NCBI RefSeq assembly: GCF_004193775.1
Contig: NC_041019.1
Span: 16,029,020 to 16,093,019 of the forward strand
Source of the DNA: Glycine soja
Lineage: Eukaryota > Streptophyta > Magnoliopsida > Fabales > Fabaceae
Direction: 5' to 3'
Length of the DNA: 64,000 nucleotides
Part shown: in pieces, positions 24,395-37,720 of the stretch
How the letters are laid out: every line of letters begins with the position of its first letter
How positions within the stretch are numbered: the stretch's first letter is position 1
Program-made: the position numbers and the translations under genes
The notes under the pieces: generated by a model
Databases searched by the model: none
The model's input: the letters and a program-made list of their open reading frames with translations, nothing else
What the model was told of the DNA's origin: nothing

Positions 24395-27227
24395 ATGGGT
24401 AATTGTCTAGATTCTTCAGCTAAAGTAGAAGCAGCTCACAGTTCCAGAACCCCTTCTGGTACTTTTTTTTTTGTTTTGTTTCTTTTTGCTTTTCTGTCAG
24501 CAATTCTTTATTTGTCAATGCAACAATATTGTTTCTAAGATTCTAAATTGTGATCGGGGTCGCGATTTCATCGTGATCCTTTAACATAATAGAAAATTGC
24601 AGATTAATACGGCCGATGTAGCCATAATTGTAATTGTGATACCGTTGCGGTCGTGACGGAAAGCATGGTTGTGAATATTTTTAAAAAACTAGTGTTTCTA
24701 TGTTTTGAATGGGTGTACGTGATGTGCCTAGGTGCATGTTTGACTTTGTCATTTGTAAATATTGCTTCTTATTTTTTTTTCAACCAAGGATTTTAAAGCT
24801 ATGGGTTTGATGGTGTTGTAGATTGTGAATTCTTGGTGGGTTTTTTAAGCTTTCTTGTCTCCTTTTTGTTTTTGGATGCTGCAAGCTTGGTTTGTTCTGG
24901 TTGGTGAATTACTTGATAGCATTCAATCCATTAACCTTGTAGTTAACCTAAGTTAGTGAAAACTTATACAATGCTCGAGTTTGGACTATAACTAAACTAA
25001 GTAACGCTTTGGCTCTTTTCTTGTAGTCCTTTTAGATGTGAAAAGAGCAGGGAAAACTGAAAAGCATAGGAGTCCTAATAAGTGATAATGAAAAGTTTTG
25101 TTGTAACATATAAAGTATTTGTTCAAAATTTGCCTAAATGGGTTGAGTGTAGTTGGTTGAGTTTTAAGGTTACATTGACATGTTCCTTCCTTTGTGAAAT
25201 TCTAGCATATGTGGGACTAACTTTTTTCCTCTCTTGCCTGCATCAGGAATTTCAAAAACTAGTCCTTCATCTGTTCCTTCCAACTTATCTATTCTGTCAT
25301 ATAGTGAAGCAAGTGATTTCTCAAATCTTCCCACACCGAGGTCCGAGGGTGAAATCTTGTCTTCCCCAAATCTTAAGGCCTTTACCTTTAACGAGCTAAA
25401 GAATGCCACCAGGAACTTTCGCCCCGACAGCCTTCTTGGTGAAGGAGGATTTGGTTTTGTTTACAAGGGGTGGATTGATGAACACACACTTACAGCTTCA
25501 AAACCTGGATCAGGAATGGTTGTTGCTGTTAAGAAACTCAAGCCTGAAGGGTTACAGGGTCATAAGGAGTGGCTGGTAAGTATTTTGTTTCCATTTCGAA
25601 GCCTAAGGTGGCTTAAGCATACTTTACATTACACCCCTTCCCCTGCCCCTAAGAAATGTATATACTTTTTTGGATTTTACTGATGGTCTAATTAGTGAAG
25701 CTTTAATCATTTTCTAGACTGAAGTGGACTACCTTGGACAACTTCACCATCAGAATCTGGTAAAATTGATTGGATATTGCGTGGAGGGAGAGAATCGGCT
25801 GTTGGTATATGAGTTTATGTCCAAAGGGAGCTTAGAGAATCATCTGTTTAGAAGTATGTTACTATAACCATTACACTGTTGTCTTGTAATATTAGTTTAC
25901 TAAGCTATTACCTGTCATCAAAGAAACTCACAGAATAATAGAGATATCAACAAAGATAGCTGGTTCCTTAAGAGTGATCTTCTTTGTTGTTAACATATTT
26001 GAGTATGATTTGATAATTAATGCACTTTGGAAAATGACATTATTCCATTACAGTAGTTTGCATTGTGATTGATGGGTTCGTTATATGTGACAGGAGGACC
26101 ACAACCTCTTTCTTGGTCAGTGAGGATGAAAGTAGCCATTGGTGCTGCCAGAGGACTTTCTTTTCTTCATAATGCCAAATCACAAGTTATATACCGTGAT
26201 TTTAAAGCATCCAATATCCTACTAGACGCAGTAAGATCAACGAGGATAAAAATAATGTATTAATTTCTTCATTATTGTTGTATCATGAAAAATAATTTCT
26301 TATCATGCATTTGATTACAGGAGTTCAATGCTAAACTCTCTGATTTTGGCTTAGCAAAGGCTGGCCCTACGGGTGATAGAACTCATGTCTCTACTCAAGT
26401 CATGGGAACTCAAGGATACGCAGCACCTGAATATGTTGCAACAGGTATACCTTAGCTTTGTGTAAACTCTTGTTACCTTGCATTGTCTCTAGTAAATGGT
26501 TAATGGCCTGTAATCATTTATGTTTATTTGAACATGCTATAGTTCTAGTCAATTGTATGAGAGCCTACACATTGAATTGAACCACACTTCAGTTTCTTCT
26601 GCATATGTAAACCATAAATGTCTGATATGGCCTGTCACACATATACTAATCATGTGTTTTTGTTGAAACAAGCGAATATGTGTCACAATTTTTAGATTCA
26701 ATATGTTTGCTCCAAGCACTGCTCCTTAAGATAGAATTCATAAGCTAACTACTTTCACTTGTCTCATTTTAAGCAAACCACCATACTAAAGCTCCAATTC
26801 ATTAACAGGTCGGCTGACAGCTAAAAGTGATGTATACAGCTTTGGGGTTGTGTTGCTTGAACTATTGTCCGGTAGACGTGCCGTTGACAGATCAAAAGCC
26901 GGTGAAGAGCAGAATCTAGTAGAATGGGCAAAACCATATTTGGGTGACAAAAGAAGACTATTTCGGATTATGGACACCAAGTTGGGTGGCCAATACCCAC
27001 AAAAAGGAGCCTACATGGCTGCCACTCTTGCTCTAAAATGCCTTAATCGCGAAGCTAAGGCAAGGCCTCCAATGACAGAGGTTTTAGAAACCCTTAAACA
27101 GATTGCAACCTCAAAACCTGCAGGAAGAAACTGCCAATTAGAACAAAAGAGAGTCCATGCTCCTGACAGAAAGTCTAGTGTGCAAAAAGGGTCCCATTTG
27201 AATCATACTCCTACTGCATTCCCATAA
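24395..27227 (+). CDS. PBL2/PBL3: Receptor-like cytoplasmic kinase, RLCK-VII, PBL2/PBL3 (APK2A/APK2B) type
   Basis: Six exons join in frame: 24395-24458, 25247-25575, 25718-25853, 26094-26230, 26321-26444 and 26809-27227. They total 1209 nt, or 402 residues, and every intron is GT..AG. The start ATG gives MGNCLDSS, with Gly2 for N-myristoylation and Cys4 for palmitoylation, which points to plasma-membrane anchoring. Conserved APK2 words follow: TEGEILSS-like [16 protein letters not shown] at 54-69, glycine loop [12 protein letters not shown] at 85-96, VAVK Lys117, VIYRDFK with catalytic Asp212, DFG 230-232, and the activation segment [18 protein letters not shown]. Tyr in place of the HRD histidine is normal for this subfamily. 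The family relays pattern-receptor signals by Ser/Thr phosphorylation. The gene looks intact. PBL2 and PBL3 cannot be separated by eye. A MITE starts 73 bp after the stop codon. Confidence 0.95.
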
Positions 27228-27299
27228 TCTGCTTGCGTACTCTAAATTTTGAACATCTGTATATACATTCCTTATTTTTATAAGGTTGGTTTTTACAAG

Positions 27300-27497
27300 G
27301 AGAAATGCTAGGAACACACTATTTTGAACACTTCCTCTCTTGTTTGTTGAAATTTATTGAAGATGACAAAATTTTGTTGGTCCTACATGATGTTTAATGA
27401 TCTTTTCTCTTGATTTTGTTGTTTTTAATCAATTTTAACCAATTAGAGATAATGCATTTGAAGGAGTGTGGTAGAAAGTGTGTTCCTAGCACTCCTC
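27300..27497. mobile_element. Mutator-type MITE, 198 bp, in the kinase 3' flank/UTR
   Basis: The ends are inverted: GAGAAATGCTAGGAACACAC at 27300, and at the right end the complement GAGGAGTGCTAGGAACACAC. The flanking 9-mers TTTTACAAG (27291-27299) and TTTGACAAG (27498-27506) differ at one position. The 9-bp duplication suggests mobilisation by a Mutator-type transposase. There is no coding capacity. It probably lies in the kinase mRNA 3' UTR. Confidence 0.82.
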
Positions 27498-27506
27498 TTT
27501 GACAAG

Positions 27507-28167
27507 ATATAATGTGGCATGTACATGTACTTAGATGAAATTTCAACTGAATATTAGCACATTATTTCCCCAAACTATAGAAGTTCCGCAAAGCAGTATT
27601 CTGCATGTTCATTTTTTGGTTGATTATGGCTATTGAGATATTTGTACAACTGTTATGTACACATTGTTAGCCAAGAGTTGCATTAAAACTGTTCACATCA
27701 TTTGTTTTTGCATGGACTGAAGTTCATAAGAAATCAATCATTAGTAATATAGTATGTGAAGACCAAGAGGGACACTGTGAACGAGCCATGTTAAAATCAG
27801 TCAGATGCTCCCATGTAATATATGATTATGCAGTCCAAAATGATCTGTTAGTGTATCATTATTAATTTATTATAGAACTATAATATTTATATAAATATTT
27901 TAATTTTCGTTAAATAAAATTATTATACCAGCAGAAGTTAGTATAATTCAAACTGTTAGTATTACACGACTTTTTTTTTAGAATAATTAAGACAAAGCTA
28001 GTTTGTAAAAGAACATGATTAAGTGAAGGCAATACAAAATGTTGAAACAAAGTCAGTTGACATTCAGAAACTGGAATAATAACATAGAAAGCACATTGAG
28101 CCACAAGATGAGAGTAATATGGTAATAAAAATCATTAAAAGATAAATAAAGTGACTGAATTAAAAAA
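27507..28167. other. 3' flank of kinase gene
   Basis: AT-rich sequence with no further gene. Polyadenylation could occur anywhere in the AT-rich stretch, and no site stands out. Confidence 0.45.
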
Positions 28168-30240
<2,073 letters not shown>

Positions 30241-30351
30241 TGTCAAGTGACACCCAAAGCTCCCCCAAACACTTCAGTATGGACTAGTTAAATTGGACCT
30301 AAACAAAGTCTTCAATGAAGCGTTAAGAGGAACTCTAGGGGACACCTGACA
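30241..30351 (-). ncRNA. MIR395: MIR395 precursor hairpin (locus A)
   Basis: On the minus strand the 3' arm holds a 21-nt miR395 at 30277-30257 with core CTGAAGTGTTTGGGGGA and ending GCTT. The 5' arm 'caggtgtcccctagagttcc' to 'aacgcttcat' pairs with it, and the stem is closed outward by TGTCAGGTG against CACTTGACA. I count only a few mismatches and several G-U pairs over about 36 positions. miR395 guides cleavage of ATP-sulfurylase and low-affinity sulfate-transporter mRNAs during sulfate limitation. The last bases differ from the common ending AACTC. A TATA box and a UPE-like motif lie upstream at 30423 and 30516. Confidence 0.93.
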
Positions 30352-30422
30352 TAATACAGTCTTTTCAAGTGCTTCAATGCTTCTATGGCTTCTTGGTGTT
30401 GCAACATACGTTAACCTGTTAT

Positions 30423-30526
30423 ATTTATAGTGATTTTCTCTTGTTGCAACCAAGCCAATGTTGTTTGATTTCAGCAAAGAGATACCATGGCAAGGCAGAG
30501 GACTCTGGCTGAAACTGAACCTAGAC
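30423..30526 (-). promoter_or_regulatory. MIR395 locus A promoter: TATA box and UPE/EIL-like site
   Basis: The minus strand has TATAAAT at 30429-30423, about 72 nt before the hairpin. GTCTAGGTTCA lies at 30526-30516; its complement is TGAACCTAGAC. The TGAACCT core fits the EIN3/EIL consensus and resembles half of the UPE-box of sulfur-responsive genes. Confidence 0.65.
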
Positions 30527-31483
30527 TTGCCTAGAGTCTAGATAAAAAATTAAAAAGTGTGACCAACAGAGAATCTGTTCAGAGAAGTATCACAGTTTGC
30601 CTTTTTCTCAGTGTGTCTATTTGACACATACTCAACTTGCACCCAAATATACCATGCAATGTACTCTAATATACCTTTCTTTTAATTTTAGTCTTTTTTA
30701 AAAATTGTTTTTTTTTTAAATACTTATAGCATTCAACTTTTTTGTGTGTTAATATCTGCTATTACTTAATTACCGAGATGACTAATAAGTTAGAAATTCA
30801 AATAAAAAATATATATTAAAAAAACTGAAACAAAAACGATATTTGATTTTTTTTGTGAAATAACGTTACTTTATTAATTACCAAATGATGTCGTCGCTTT
30901 GTTACCAAATGGTGTCGTTTTTTTTTAAAACTTCTTTTGGGAAATGTTAGCATATCTCTACACATTTAACATATTCATAAAATACATAAAAATTAAAAAA
31001 TATAATGATAAAGTACATGAAAAAAATCGCATGATAAAATTTGCGAAATCATTATTGACAATTCAACTTCTTTTTGTTTTATTTTATCATAGGGCCACCA
31101 TATAAATCATTATAATTGAAGACTGATACAAAACAAGTATTCGGGCCACAGTATTAGTCCCCCCGCCTTTTCTTTTTTAAGGCGCACATCCTATAATTTT
31201 TTCTCTTTATTCATCAAATTCTGCTGAAAGTTGAATTGTCAATGCTCAAGAGTCGAGATTCTAGCAATTTTTTGCATCAAGTAATTAAGGAAATTTGTAT
31301 GAAGACGGGAAGCCACGTCTAAGAGGAAATGGGCTAGCTAGCTTTACCTGATGGATTTGATTCCAGCATGAAACAGTTGGAATATGGTTCATTTGGAAAA
31401 GTTTGAAATGGATGGGTCATCAGAAAAGCTCACGATGAGGCATTTTCAATGTCATTCTTCATGCCGTTCTTTCCCCCAATCCT

Positions 31484-31588
31484 GACCAGATTCAACCTGG
31501 AAAGCTTGTATGTTCAAATGCACTTCTCAAAAGGCTTTTCAATGGTCCAAATTCTTCATGCATGAGTATGGAGAGATTTTGTATAAAT
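31484..31588 (+). promoter_or_regulatory. MIR395 locus B promoter: UPE/EIL-like site and TATA box
   Basis: GACCAGATTCA at 31484-31494 (complement TGAATCTGGTC) is followed 88 bp later by TATAAAT at 31582-31588. The first motif overlaps a small dyad CCAGATTCAACCTGG. Confidence 0.6.
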
Positions 31589-31660
31589 ATTGGGTTTTTC
31601 TGCCCATTCCATTGCATCATCATTGAAGCAAAATATGAAAACACAAAAGATATATTAAGA

Positions 31661-31706
31661 GTTAGGTCAGCTGTCCCCTAGAATTTCCCGGAACACTTCA
31701 TTGGGG

Positions 31707-31740
<34 letters not shown>

Positions 31741-31775
31741 TACTAAAGTGTTTGGGGAACTTTGGGGTTAACAAG
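31661..31775 (+). ncRNA. MIR395: MIR395-like hairpin with (AT)n loop (locus B)
   Basis: The 3' arm carries a variant miR395 at 31743-31763, core CTAAAGTGTTTGGGGAAC. It has A for G at position 3 and four rather than five Gs. The 5' arm 'cccctagaatttcccgg' then 'aacacttcattgggg' pairs with it, with about four mismatches over 18 positions outside the core and two in the inner stem. The terminal loop is an AT microsatellite (31707-31738). The upstream TATA box (31582) and GACCAGATTCA (31484) have the same spacing as in the other loci. Whether Dicer processes it is uncertain. Confidence 0.72.
31707..31738. repeat. (AT)n microsatellite in the loop of MIR395 locus B
   Basis: About 15 AT/TA units form a self-complementary loop between the two arms. 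Confidence 0.95.
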
Positions 31776-33454
31776 ATTTTAAATTGTAATAATAATTATT
31801 ATTTCATTATCATCATTAATATTGTAGAAAATGGCTAACAAATGTAGTTTATGTGATTGTAATTAATGTTGTAATATCATCACATAAATCCAAAAATCAT
31901 TTTGTTGCAGTTGTGGACTAATTACAAAAAAAGATTTTTAAAGTTGAATTTTTTACACTTTCAAAAACGATTTTGAGTCATTTTTGAATCTGTTTTCGTG
32001 AAAAATCAATACTTTTGATGGTAATTTTTAAACCGTCCAAATTTTTACATTGGTTTTCATGACAATCGTCTTAATTTTTTTTTGTTTTAAAAATGTAAAA
32101 AATTGATATGTGGTGCTGCAATGTTCTTTAAATTTATTTTGAAAATGCTCAACCCATTTGTAGAATTTATAGCCAAAGTGCAAATGAACTTGTGTTTTAT
32201 GTGAGCTTTAATTATATTAGGATATAAAGATGTCAAATTTTTGTAAATGGTTGAATTCTTTAAGTATGTTGACAAAGATTTGATTCTTCAACCATGTGCA
32301 TGGAGAAGATTTTATAAAGGGAAAAAAGACTTGTGTTTTATGTGAGCTTTTTCTTTTTGCAATGAGCAGAATGATTTCTAATTTTATGCGTTCACAATTT
32401 TCTGGTTTACATTTTAATTGATAGCTTAATTAAATTTTACTTTTATTTTCCCAAAATCCAAAATAACTATTTTTTTCCTAATGCTCATTTTAATATAGAT
32501 AAGTAACATGCATTTTTAAATTTTTTATTTTAAAGGTATCACATACTTTCTTTTTTTGAGGCTAGACATCACATACTTGCACGGTATTACAAATAGTGAA
32601 TGTTATATGACATGGTCATTTGACCTTAGTTAAAGACATAAGTGGTTAACAAGTGTCGTATAATAGCTAAAAGGGTTAAATTATTTTTCATATTTATAAT
32701 ATATTTCTTTTTTAATTTATTATCTAAATTATTATTTTTTATTTAACTATCTGATATTTTTAAATTTTTATTTTTGTTATCTATCGTGTTAGAATCTGGG
32801 GATAGTAAATTGGACGAACTTGATTTATTTTTTATTTATTAAAACCAGGATCAGTATTGAGTATAATTTGCACCCAGTTTACTGATTGAAATTGTAGCCA
32901 TGCAATTTTTGCATAGGATATCTGATGGTCCATATTTACTTATGCCCAGTACATACCTTGCGACTCTCTAACCACAGTAACTAGCTTTTGTAATGTGATT
33001 CTCGTGAGATTCTTATCACTTTTCTTCTTCAAACTTTGTCCAAGGAACTCTATACACAAAGGAATAATATAATAACAAATATTAACTATTAATTTGATAT
33101 TAAAATTTTGAGAAGACCAAACAAATGTTTTAAAGTTTTTTCAGACTAATTTGGTGACAAAAAATTTAGACTAATGTGATGTTACCTCAATCTTTAAAGA
33201 TTGAACTGAAAATTCTCACATAATTTTAGTTTTGTAATTTCAAACTTACTCTTTTGGGTTGCTTGGACAAGAATTTATCAAACAATTTGTTAGCACTTCA
33301 TAGTCAGTAACCCATACACCAGCATCTAATCAACACCTTAACAATCTACTAATGTTGTACATGTGAGAAAATATATGGGACTGCAGAAGAACAGTAAGTT
33401 CTTTTAAGGAAAATATCAACTTAGATTAAACAAACTATTAGGCAAGAGGTTTAC
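31776..33454. other. AT-rich spacer
   Basis: No gene or hairpin recognised. AT-rich unstructured sequence, with 'tgtgttttatgtgagctt' repeated near 32190 and 32333. Confidence 0.5.
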
Positions 33455-34375
33455 TCTTCTTGAGTAAATTATCTTCACATGATAGTCATTGGGAACTAAA
33501 GGTCGAAGCTCCCCCTCTCTACAGCAAGTAGAATCAATTAATTAAACATTTACACCATGTTATGCAGGGCAAGAAAGATAGGTCACCAAAGAGCAAAAAA
33601 ATTATGACATCACGGTACAAAGTGCAGTGGTCCAAACAAAATACTTACAATCTCTCAGCAAACTGAGGAAATAAGGTGTTTCCACCCGTTAATATGATGC
33701 TGCAAAAAAATGCACACATGGGTTGAAAAATGAGTGTGTCGAAATAAGGAAAATGCATATATCCACATAAGGCGACCATCAATTCAAATGCACTGAAGTC
33801 TGAACTAGTTACCTTTCGTAGAGTACAGAATGGAGATGTGGATGGCACGCATTAACAGCTCGCACAATGCATTTCGCTAGCCCTGCCTGGTTCCTTACTG
33901 CAAGCCATTTTGCTCAGCATTTTGCAGAAAAAAGAAAAACCAATTAGTAAGGGCAAACAATTAAATTTGACTAAGATCCTCATTTACAGTCACTTAAATT
34001 CATCAACCAAAGAATTAACCAAAATTAATGTTGTATTGACAGACCCAAATCAGCAGGACGGAAGATCATCTCTGGCACAAAAAACAGCTCATTTGTCAAT
34101 TCAAACTCCTAAAGATCACAAAGTGAAAATATAACATTAAAATCATTGACACAAATGAATGGCACATAACAAGAGATGCTCGGTAATACATTTTTTGTCA
34201 AATCAACTTTCTTCCTGTCCTCCTACTGTTCAGCAACTTCCGGGCAATTCATATCCCCCATGCAAGATACTGTCGTGCCTGATCTGGATACTTAACATAA
34301 CAGACTCCTTTGTGTGTGTGACCCCATCCGGAAGCACATAGGTGCACCTGAATAGATTCTCTTTCCCACTCTTCC
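33455..34375 (-). pseudogene. ARP6: ARP6 (actin-related protein 6) internal fragment with introns
   Basis: Five minus-strand exons occur in the correct order. About 34375-34245 gives RCTYVLPDGVTHTK, then frameshifts. 34108-34045 gives EFELTNELFFVPEM and FRPADLG. 33897-33813 gives RNQAGLAKCIVRAVNACHPH. 33699-33649 gives IILTGGNTLFPQFAERL. 33518-33455 gives EGELRPLVPNDYHVKI, then loses frame by one base. Splice signals between the last three exons remain (gtaact..gcag, gtaagt..tag). The N-terminal exons and the final exon are missing. ARP6 is a subunit of the SWR1/SRCAP complex that deposits H2A.Z in chromatin. Retained introns show this came from a genomic duplication or DNA-level capture, not an mRNA copy. 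The family match is from remembered motifs. Confidence 0.82.
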
Positions 34376-35690
34376 TATAAAAACACACCTAAAATCTTTT
34401 TCTCAGGTCACAGTGTAATGTAATCCTAATGAAGCAACACAGAATAACATAACAAAATGTACATACCTAAGAGTTAGTGCTTGTTTGGTTTCACATTGAG
34501 TCGTCTAAAATCACTTGAAATGTCAGTTAACATGATCCTAGGTAAATGTATATATGTTTAGTCTCGCTTTAAATAATTAATTCAGGGTCCACAACTATTT
34601 TTTACTTGAACTAGCTCTAGGTAGATTTCGTGGATACACAAATTTATACTATCTTATTTTTAGAGTAAAAACATCCATACATTCAAATATAAATCGTTGC
34701 ACTTCAAATTCACTTTTATCTAAAATTAAGAACAAAGTATTATTGTCCTAGGTGAGGTCAATAGCATGAATCACACAACACTAATCAGTTCGGTTAAATA
34801 CTAAAATTTCAGATATGTATTTAACACTACATCGAACACACCGATGTAACAGCTGTAGCTCATTTGACCATTTTTATCTAGAATCAATTTTACAAAATGA
34901 ATTCCATTTTAAAAGCAATTTTACATACCCTCACTCAAACACACATAATATACAACTTTGTTATACTAAGGTGTGAACTTGCACTCCTATTGTTCTAGTA
35001 AATCATCATTTTTTTTTTGTCTCTAAAAGTAACACACTGTCATATTAATCTCTGAAAATAAGGAAATTCTAAAAAAGTCCATGAAATTTATTATTGTTTC
35101 ATCGAACTTAATATTATCACCTAAGTTACACATTTTGTATTTTAATTTTTTGAATTTCGAACTAATGTGATTGCATGATTTCACTTTAATGGATTTTATT
35201 ATTAAAAAAATCTTACTTTCATGATTAATGTAACAACACTATTAGATTACATTCACAAAGACTCAATGGATGTGACTTCGTTGGCAACACATGCTAGATT
35301 TGTGAGGGAGGACTGAGTTTGATCCTCGCAAGATATACTTTTGGGGGAAGTACAAGGAGCTATATGTGTGACTAAGCTCAAACCGAGAATTAGTTTCATG
35401 ATCGATCCAAAGTATCGAAGCTTATGAGATACCTTAGTCCTACCAGAACGATAGTTTTGAGGGACTATTACCATGGGTTCTCTAATTTGGTGGTAAAAGA
35501 TTGAAGAAGAGGAGGCATTCATAAAAAATTGGTGATGTTGAGGTCATGGTTGACGTCAAGGGAGATGAAGTACAGCTTCTCCTTGACATCATCAATGACA
35601 AAAAGTCTCCTCCATAACGTTAACGGAGCAAAACGAGACAATCGTCTATTTCTGTTCGAGGGAAGTAGTAAACCCTAGAGGGAGAGGTCA
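34376..35690. other. Intergenic, repeat-derived DNA
   Basis: No gene supported. Words such as 'gtgcttgtttggtttcac' suggest MITE-like relics without clear ends. Confidence 0.45.
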
Positions 35691-35921
35691 TTAGAAACAC
35701 TCACTTCTAAGATGATTTTTACAAAACCGTCTTAGAATGACAACCTTCTAAGACAGTTTTTGAGAAATCGTCTTGGAACGATAGTTTCCAAGACGATTTT
35801 TGTAAAACCATCTTCGTTTAAAAATCTCATATTTACAAAATTATCACTGTTTTATATATTAAGATGCTTTTTGGGAACCGTAGTCGAAGGTGTGTCACAA
35901 AAAACTATTTTTTTAGTAGTG
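35691..35921 (-). mobile_element. CACTA (En/Spm) transposon terminus
   Basis: The segment ends in TTTTTTAGTAGTG (35909-35921), the inverted form of a CACTACTAAAAAA terminus. The subterminal DNA repeats small palindromic words around 'aagacgattttt' and 'aaaaccgtcttag', as in legume CACTA ends. The matching opposite end was not found in the window, so the element is truncated or its partner end has diverged. Confidence 0.75.
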
Positions 35922-37439
35922 CGTGTTCCTTGAGGTTGTTGGTGAGGATCTTTGTTGTTGGATTAGGCAGAGAGGTGTATTCTCCGATGTTAGTTTATAC
36001 CGTGAACATGAAGTGAGTCTTCTTCAATCTTCTTTGCCTGAGCTCTTGCTTGTGAAAGGTGCATTCAAATATGTTCACACTTGACACTGTTTAGTGTTTA
36101 GAACATTCTAGTATTAAATTATTAAATTATATGGGAAAATATTCTTTTTAAAGGTTACAAGAGAAAGTAAAAAAATTATAAAATAACATAATTTTAAGTA
36201 TCTTAATAAATAATTTTCTTATATTAATTCCTTAATCAATATACTTAAAGGCTTAAGAATACTAATTAATATTTGTTTTAAATTATTAATATTTTTTCGG
36301 TGGGATGGATAATTTTCTAACAAAGAAAAAAAATGTTAATTTAACATTTTCTTTTAGGCTTGATTTTTATATTCTAATTTCTTAAACTATTCATGTTTAT
36401 TTCTTATTTATTTAAATGTAATTCTACTTGGTTTTAGTTCTTGTAACTTTTTTTTTTGTTATTTTCGGATCTCTAACATCCTTTTAGAAATCTGTTTTAA
36501 TCCTTACCATTAAATTTAATGGTTTAGTGCTGACATGCCTAATAATACACATAATATTAATTAAGATAATTAATGTAATAAAAAAATCAAATTAACATAT
36601 GATTGGATTATTTTTAGGTGTGTAATTCAGTTATTTAATGTACTTATTTTTTTTTCAATTTCTACTTTTAGTCTAAAAAAACTTTGATTGATCTTAATTT
36701 CTCATAAATTTTTTGTCCATGTTTTTAGGCCCTACAATTAAGTAGAACAATTAAATAATGATGTGATATCTATATTAACATTCATGTGAGTTATTATTAG
36801 TCCTACTTGGCAACCACATGCCCAAGTGTTATTTTTCTAGTTTTTTAATTTTTTTATGGTTTCATAAAAAAAAATTATGAAAATGTCTATCACTTTATCA
36901 AAATTTACATTTTTAGTTCGTAAACAAAATTTCACTAGACTTAATCAATCAAAAGTTTTTCATTTGTGTTTTAAGTTCCTTCCTTTTAACTCAAACCTTT
37001 TCAGACAATTGTTAATTAATTATTATTTCCACATGATTAGTATTGTTTAGTTTACAATCATACAAGATTATACAAAATTAATTAGGCTAACCTATAGCTT
37101 GAACTCAATATCACACAAGCTTTATTGGATCATAGTAAAAGGTACACATTTAATTCAAGCTCAAAACTTAGACACCAAGTCTTACAGTTTCATTATTGAC
37201 CCAAATACACGTGTAAAATAATAATATAATTTATATAAAATTAATATTTATTAATTATTAAGTTTAACGGTCTAAGTTAGTGGGAACGACTAAAATCACA
37301 AACAAAAACATTTTGCGTAATTAAGACTAATCAAACTTTTTTAAGTACTAAAAACATAAATCGTTATAAAATGAATGACTATTTTCATAATTTACCTTTT
37401 TTACAACAAGAAAAATTAAAAATAAAAAGAGTAAATCAC
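35922..37439. other. AT-rich spacer
   Basis: No gene is supported. The sequence is AT-rich, with many short runs reminiscent of decayed non-autonomous repeats. Confidence 0.45.
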
Positions 37440-37720
37440 ATTCGTACCCTTATATTTTTTTCAAATTACACCCAATATTCCTACATTATTTTACATTATT
37501 TTTACCCCCCTCTGTTAACATCGTTAACTAACATCAATTAATTAAAATATGTAAGTAGATAAAACTATCCTAACATCTTTACACTCGTACCCCCTGTGTT
37601 TTTCTCACATTACACCCGATACCCCTTTTTTTACATTACTTTTACCTCTTTTTTGTTAACATCGTTAACTAACGTCAATTGAAATATGTAAGTAGATAAA
37701 ATTGCCCTAACATATTTATT
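37440..37720. repeat. Tandem duplication, period about 141 bp
   Basis: 'gttaacatcgttaactaac' occurs at 37514 and 37655. Both copies are preceded by 'attacaccc.atattcc' and followed by 'aaatatgtaagtagataaaa'. There are two degenerate units. Confidence 0.8.

Noticed and set aside
25170..25409. Antisense open frame over kinase exon 2
   Set aside because: A shadow of the kinase coding sequence without independent features.
33290..33310. 'gttagcacttcatagtcag' as another miR395 star
   Set aside because: There is no matching miR395 core within 200 bp.
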